From G963674505 sp964575975 (GTDB taxonomy: Bacteria > Desulfobacterota > Desulfobacteria > Desulfobacterales > SKZT01): DNA of 8,420 bases. Of the stretch, positions 5,600 through 8,420 are shown one piece after another. The notes beneath the pieces are model-generated. The model was not told the origin of the DNA. It saw only the letters and a list, made by a program, of their open reading frames with translations, and ran no database searches. The DNA lies in the NCBI GenBank assembly GCA_964575975.1, contig CAZNTU010000242.1:1-8420 (forward strand), written 5' to 3'. A program made the position numbers and the translations under genes. Positions within the stretch are counted from its first letter, which is position 1. Each line of letters begins with the position of its first letter.

Positions 5600-7963
5600 T
5601 CACGATTGTTGTTTCGTCTTTTTTGGAATCGCGATGGAAATGGCGTCGGACAAGTTTTCCACAACGTGGAAGCGGAGTTTGCCGAAAGTTCCGGGCGGCG
5701 CGGCGTCGATTTCGCCTTTGTTGGCTTTGGGCAGTAAGACCGTTTTCATTCCGGCGTGCTTCGCGGCCAGGGCTTTTTCATAGATCCGGGGAACGGGAAG
5801 CACCCGGCCGCGAAGCGTTATTTCTCCGGCGGCGGCTAGGTCTCTAGGCAGGGGAGTTCCCGCGACGAGGGAAACCAGCGCGATAACGACCGACAGGCCG
5901 GTGGAGGGACCTTCCTTTATATTTCTCCCTTCGCGGATATGAACGTGAACATCGCGGTTTTCGAAGAAATTCTCGTCCAAATGCAACGAAACCGCGTTCG
6001 AGCGCACGAAACTCAACGCCGCCAGCACGGTTTCCCCGAGGATGTCCCCGCAGCCGCCGGTAATCGCCACGCCGAGCCCTCTGGGCATCGCTGCCGTTTC
6101 CACCTCGACGACTTCGCCGCCTGCCGCCGTCGAAACGATCCCAAGAGCAGTCCCGGGCCTCGTCCCTTTCCATTTCGAAGGGCCGGGAAACCTCGGCCGT
6201 CCCAGGTACGAAGGCAGGTCCGCGATTTCGACCGATCCTTTTACGGCCTCGCCTCTCGCCATCCTGCTCGCCGCCGCCCGGCATATGGTCGCGATTTCCC
6301 TTTCGAGTCCCCTGACCCCGGCTTCCCGCGTATATTCCGCAACGATTTTTCGAATGGCGGAAGGCGAAAATCTTAGAAAACTCCTGTCGATTCCATGGGC
6401 ATCCAACTGCCTTGGAACCAGATGTATTTTCGCGATTTTCTCCTTTTCGGCTTGTGAATATCCGTCGAACTCCAATTCTTCCATGCGGTCTCTCAACACG
6501 GGCGGAATCCGTTCCGGCGCGTTCGCGGTGGCTATGAATACAATCTTGGACAGGTCGAACGGGACGCCAATGTAACGATCGACGAAAGAACGGTTTTGTT
6601 CGGGATCGAGGACTTCCAGGAGCGCCGACGAGGGGTCGCCCCTGAAATCCCGGCTTGGTTTGTCGATCTCGTCGAGCAGGAATACCGGGTTGTCCGCCCC
6701 CGCGCGTCGCATCCCCTGGACGATTCTTCCAGGCAGCGCGCCTGCGTAGGTCCTGCGGTGGCCTCTGATTTCGGCTTCGTCCCGGACCCCGCCCAAGGAC
6801 ATCTTCGCGAATTTCCGGCCCATCGCCCTTGCGACGGATTGGGCGAAGGACGTCTTCCCCGTGCCGGGCGGGCCGACAAGGCAAAGGATCGGGCTGCGGG
6901 AGTCGGGATTCAGCTTGCGCACGGCCAGGAATTCCACTATCCGAAGCTTGGGCTTTTCCAGCCCGAAATGCTCCCTTTGCAGAATTCTTCTCGCCCGCAT
7001 AACATCCGTGTTTTCCGTCGAGGATTCGTTCCACGGAAGGGTTGTCAGCCAGTCGAGATAGGAGAGGGCGACATGATAGTCGGCCGACGACGGGTTCATG
7101 CGCGCAAGGCGCTTCAGTTCCCTTTCCGCCTCGGCCCTTGCCTCGGCGGAAAGTTTCTTTTCCTCGACCTTCGCCTCGTACTCGGCAAGATTCGACTTCG
7201 GCGCTTCTTTCTCCCCGAGTTCGGCCTCGATGGCGCTCAGCTGCCGGCGAAGATAATATTCCCGCTCCTGCCTTTCCATGTCTCTTTTGGCGCGGCTTCG
7301 GATTCTCCTCCCCGTCTCCAGAAATTCCAATTGCCGGATTGCGAGAACAAGGACCTCCTCGAGACGATCGTTGATCTCGATGGTTTCCAGTATTCTCTGG
7401 GTTTCCCGGGGAGACGCCCCGACGATGGAAACCGTCAAGTCGGCGAGCAGTTCGGGGTCTTCGAGGGCTGCGGCGGCATTGTAAATTCGAAAGGGAAGCG
7501 AAGGATGAAGCAGCGCGATCTGCTCGAGTACCCCGAGGAGGGTATGTGTCAAGACGCCTGTTTCCCTGTCCTTGTTTTCCTTTGGCCGAAGATGTTTGAC
7601 GCGGGCCCTGAGATACGGTTTTCCCCCTTCAAAGGAAACGATTTCGAACCGGCTTAGTCCTTGCGCGAGGATGTGCGCCTTGCCGTCCTCGGTCTTGACC
7701 AGTTTGACGATCAGAGCGCCGGTCCCTACCGAATAAAGGTCCTGGTAGGTGAACCCGTCCTTTTTGTCCGCGTTTTTCACGGCGAGCAGACCGACAATCC
7801 GGTCGCCTGCTGCGGCGTCTTCGACAAGGCGAATCGATTCCTCCCGGTCGATTTCGAGAGGAAGCGCCATTTTCGGCAAAAGGACGGTGTCCAACACCGG
7901 CAAGATCGGTATGAACTCGGGGATGTTTTCCACGTGCGAATCTTCGACGGTCCTTTTTTCCAT
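5600..7963 (-). CDS. lon: ATP-dependent Lon protease (LonA type, divergent protease domain)
   Basis: Lon unfolds and degrades damaged and regulatory proteins in the cytoplasm as a hexamer. The 787-residue length is normal for LonA. Residues about 15-215 are the substrate-binding N-domain (FIPILPVLDTVLLPKMALPL), followed by the coiled-coil stretch with EYYLRRQLSAIEAELGE. The AAA+ module shows Walker A GPPGTGKT (364-371, K370), Walker B FLLDEID (D431, E432), sensor-1 N481, arginine finger R493 and the sensor-2 motif GVRGLEREI. In the protease domain the catalytic serine is S687 (EGPSTG), and K730 lies 43 residues later, the same spacing as S679-K722 in E. coli. Departures from the family are IGGLKEK to VPRIYEK (724-730), the GLAWT tryptophan replaced by S611, and TGQLGD changed to TGGCGD (635-640). 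The start at 7963 is chosen from the GGAG 6 nt upstream and from the family length. The gene stands alone, converges on cysK and diverges from the gene at 8296. Confidence 0.95.
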   Translation of the reverse strand: MEKRTVEDSHVENIPEFIPILPVLDTVLLPKMALPLEIDREESIRLVEDAAAGDRIVGLLAVKNADKKDGFTYQDLYSVGTGALIVKLVKTEDGKAHILAQGLSRFEIVSFEGGKPYLRARVKHLRPKENKDRETGVLTHTLLGVLEQIALLHPSLPFRIYNAAAALEDPELLADLTVSIVGASPRETQRILETIEINDRLEEVLVLAIRQLEFLETGRRIRSRAKRDMERQEREYYLRRQLSAIEAELGEKEAPKSNLAEYEAKVEEKKLSAEARAEAERELKRLARMNPSSADYHVALSYLDWLTTLPWNESSTENTDVMRARRILQREHFGLEKPKLRIVEFLAVRKLNPDSRSPILCLVGPPGTGKTSFAQSVARAMGRKFAKMSLGGVRDEAEIRGHRRTYAGALPGRIVQGMRRAGADNPVFLLDEIDKPSRDFRGDPSSALLEVLDPEQNRSFVDRYIGVPFDLSKIVFIATANAPERIPPVLRDRMEELEFDGYSQAEKEKIAKIHLVPRQLDAHGIDRSFLRFSPSAIRKIVAEYTREAGVRGLEREIATICRAAASRMARGEAVKGSVEIADLPSYLGRPRFPGPSKWKGTRPGTALGIVSTAAGGEVVEVETAAMPRGLGVAITGGCGDILGETVLAALSFVRSNAVSLHLDENFFENRDVHVHIREGRNIKEGPSTGLSVVIALVSLVAGTPLPRDLAAAGEITLRGRVLPVPRIYEKALAAKHAGMKTVLLPKANKGEIDAAPPGTFGKLRFHVVENLSDAISIAIPKKTKQQS

Positions 7964-7969
7964 CTGAAT

Positions 7970-7973
7970 CTCC
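7970..7973 (-). promoter_or_regulatory. Ribosome binding site that fixes the lon start
   Basis: GGAG lies 6 nt upstream of the ATG at 7963. The frame also stays open back to an ATG at 8170, but that 69-residue extension has no family resemblance and would read through the hairpin, so this site decides the start. Confidence 0.65.
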
Positions 7974-8061
7974 AATTCCCTTCCCTCGATCCATGATCGT
8001 TTCCGCAAGATTTTTCGACCCGTGGGGTCGGTCTCGTCGCCAATGCGAAAAACTCGACGGC

Positions 8062-8095
8062 CCGGTAGCGCCGCCTTCCACGGCGGCGCTACCGG
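8062..8095. repeat. Perfect 14-bp palindromic hairpin in the lon leader
   Basis: CCGGTAGCGCCGCC (8062-8075) and GGCGGCGCTACCGG (8082-8095) are exact complements around the 6-nt loop TTCCAC. The stem is almost entirely GC. It lies 99 nt upstream of the lon start codon and within the presumed lon leader. There is no T-run on either side, so a conventional terminator is unlikely. The form resembles REP-type or other intergenic palindromic repeats dispersed in many genomes; a leader structure that affects lon mRNA stability or translation is the alternative. Confidence 0.7.
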
Positions 8096-8197
8096 CCTAT
8101 CCGGATTTGGTCCCTGATCGAGACCGAAATCCGCGCAGATCGAGATTTTTTTGGAACATATATACTTCATGAGGCCGAAATTCGAGCATTTTTTTAA

Positions 8198-8218
8198 TTT
8201 TGAAAACAGGTTTCAAAA
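8198..8218. promoter_or_regulatory. AT-rich inverted repeat, possible operator between divergent genes
   Basis: TTTTGAAA (8198-8205) and TTTCAAAA (8211-8218) are perfect complements around the 5-nt spacer ACAGG, giving a 21-bp dyad of the size typical of a dimeric regulator. It sits in the AT-rich block between lon and the gene at 8296. On the minus strand TTGAAA could also act as a -35 box for lon. The low complexity of the sequence means that chance is a real possibility. Confidence 0.35.
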
Positions 8219-8295
8219 AAGGTGCCAAAATCGTTTTTTTATCGCGATGTTCCTTAATATTTGAAAAGAATTATTTCCAACCGAAAGGGAGCTTT

Positions 8296-8420
8296 ATGAT
8301 TTCAATAGCACAAAAACTGGATGAAAAAATGAAAAACTGGGATCCCCAAAAGGCGTCTTCCGTCGAGAAAATCGTTAACGAGATAATCGATCTTGCAGAC
8401 GAAGACTGTCTGGATCTGCT
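8296..8420 (+). CDS. Small or partial protein of unknown function, 3' end outside the window
   Basis: The ATG at 8296 follows AAGGGAG (8285-8291) at good spacing, and the frame remains open for 41 codons to the edge. The protein starts MISIAQKLDEKMKNWDP and continues with an amphipathic helical pattern (SVEKIVNEIIDLADEDCLDLL). It has no signal peptide or membrane segment, is rich in Lys, Glu and Asp, and looks like a small soluble helical protein. I do not recognise the family from 41 residues. It is transcribed away from lon, so the two genes share the AT-rich intergenic region. Confidence 0.7.
   Translation, partial: MISIAQKLDEKMKNWDPQKASSVEKIVNEIIDLADEDCLDL

Larger units (their letters stand above)
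7964..8295. other. Divergent intergenic region upstream of lon
   Basis: This 332-bp stretch separates lon (leftward) from an unknown gene (rightward). The lon-proximal part is GC-rich and carries a perfect hairpin (8062-8095). The other part, about 8150-8280, is strikingly AT-rich, with A- and T-runs and an 8-bp inverted repeat (8198-8218), and is where promoters for both genes would be expected. A TAATAT at 8254-8259 could be a -10 box for the right-hand gene, but no good -35 accompanies it. No heat-shock sigma-32 promoter or CIRCE element was recognised in front of lon. Confidence 0.6.

Noticed and set aside
5776..5782. Apparent loss of the catalytic lysine of Lon, because the first K of GLKEK is Y728.
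   Set aside because: Counting from the catalytic serine, the dyad lysine of E. coli is 43 residues downstream and is the second K of KEK. The same count here from S687 lands on K730, so the dyad is intact.
7964..8170. A 69-residue N-terminal extension of Lon from the ATG at 8170.
   Set aside because: It has no family resemblance, reads through the palindromic hairpin, and would exceed the usual length; a good ribosome site precedes the ATG at 7963.
8100..8295. A heat-shock promoter or CIRCE operator for lon.
   Set aside because: A TTGAAA is present on the minus strand, but no CCCATNT-like -10 follows at the right distance, and no TTAGCACTC/GAGTGCTAA pair occurs.
1..8420. CRISPR arrays, insertion sequences, integrases or phage genes.
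   Set aside because: No regularly spaced repeats and no transposase, integrase or structural phage motifs were seen on either strand.

Overview
The window reads as ordinary chromosomal DNA from a moderately GC-rich bacterium, with no phage, plasmid, insertion-sequence or CRISPR signature. Family content gives only a weak taxonomic hint. The cysE product is the long, cysteine-rich EpsC-type serine acetyltransferase common in anaerobes such as Desulfobacterota. A MobA-like nucleotidyltransferase fused to an HD domain also occurs in anaerobic lineages. I cannot place the organism more precisely from 8.4 kb.

Layout, left to right. Three genes lie on the minus strand: a TPR-like helical protein (2813 to 2088), then a nucleotidyltransferase-HD fusion starting 3 nt after its stop (2084 to 909), then an unrecognised gene that runs off the left edge (718 to 1). 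The 190 nt between the last two contains a 90-nt element bounded by a perfect 10-bp inverted repeat (749-838). A 506-bp divergent intergenic region (2814-3319) holds several short palindromes and a weak candidate promoter. It separates this cluster from the plus-strand cysteine operon cysE (3320-4270) and cysK (4328-5248). These two genes encode the two steps from serine to cysteine: serine O-acetylation, then sulfide incorporation.

Between cysK and the convergent lon gene lies a 351-bp gap (5249-5599). It contains an inverted repeat and the 3' half of a RelE/ParE-family toxin gene without its N-terminal half or a partner antitoxin, so it is a decayed toxin-antitoxin remnant. lon (7963 to 5600, minus strand) encodes a full-length LonA-type ATP-dependent protease. 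Its AAA+ motifs and Ser-Lys dyad are intact, but its protease domain is unusually divergent. Its leader contains a perfect 14-bp-stem hairpin (8062-8095) that looks like a mobile palindromic repeat or a leader structure. A divergent plus-strand gene of unknown function starts at 8296 and runs off the right edge.

I found no convincing new multi-gene system. The best leads are the two palindromic elements (749-838 and 8062-8095), the divergent Lon proteolytic domain, and the nucleotidyltransferase-HD fusion paired with a TPR-like protein.
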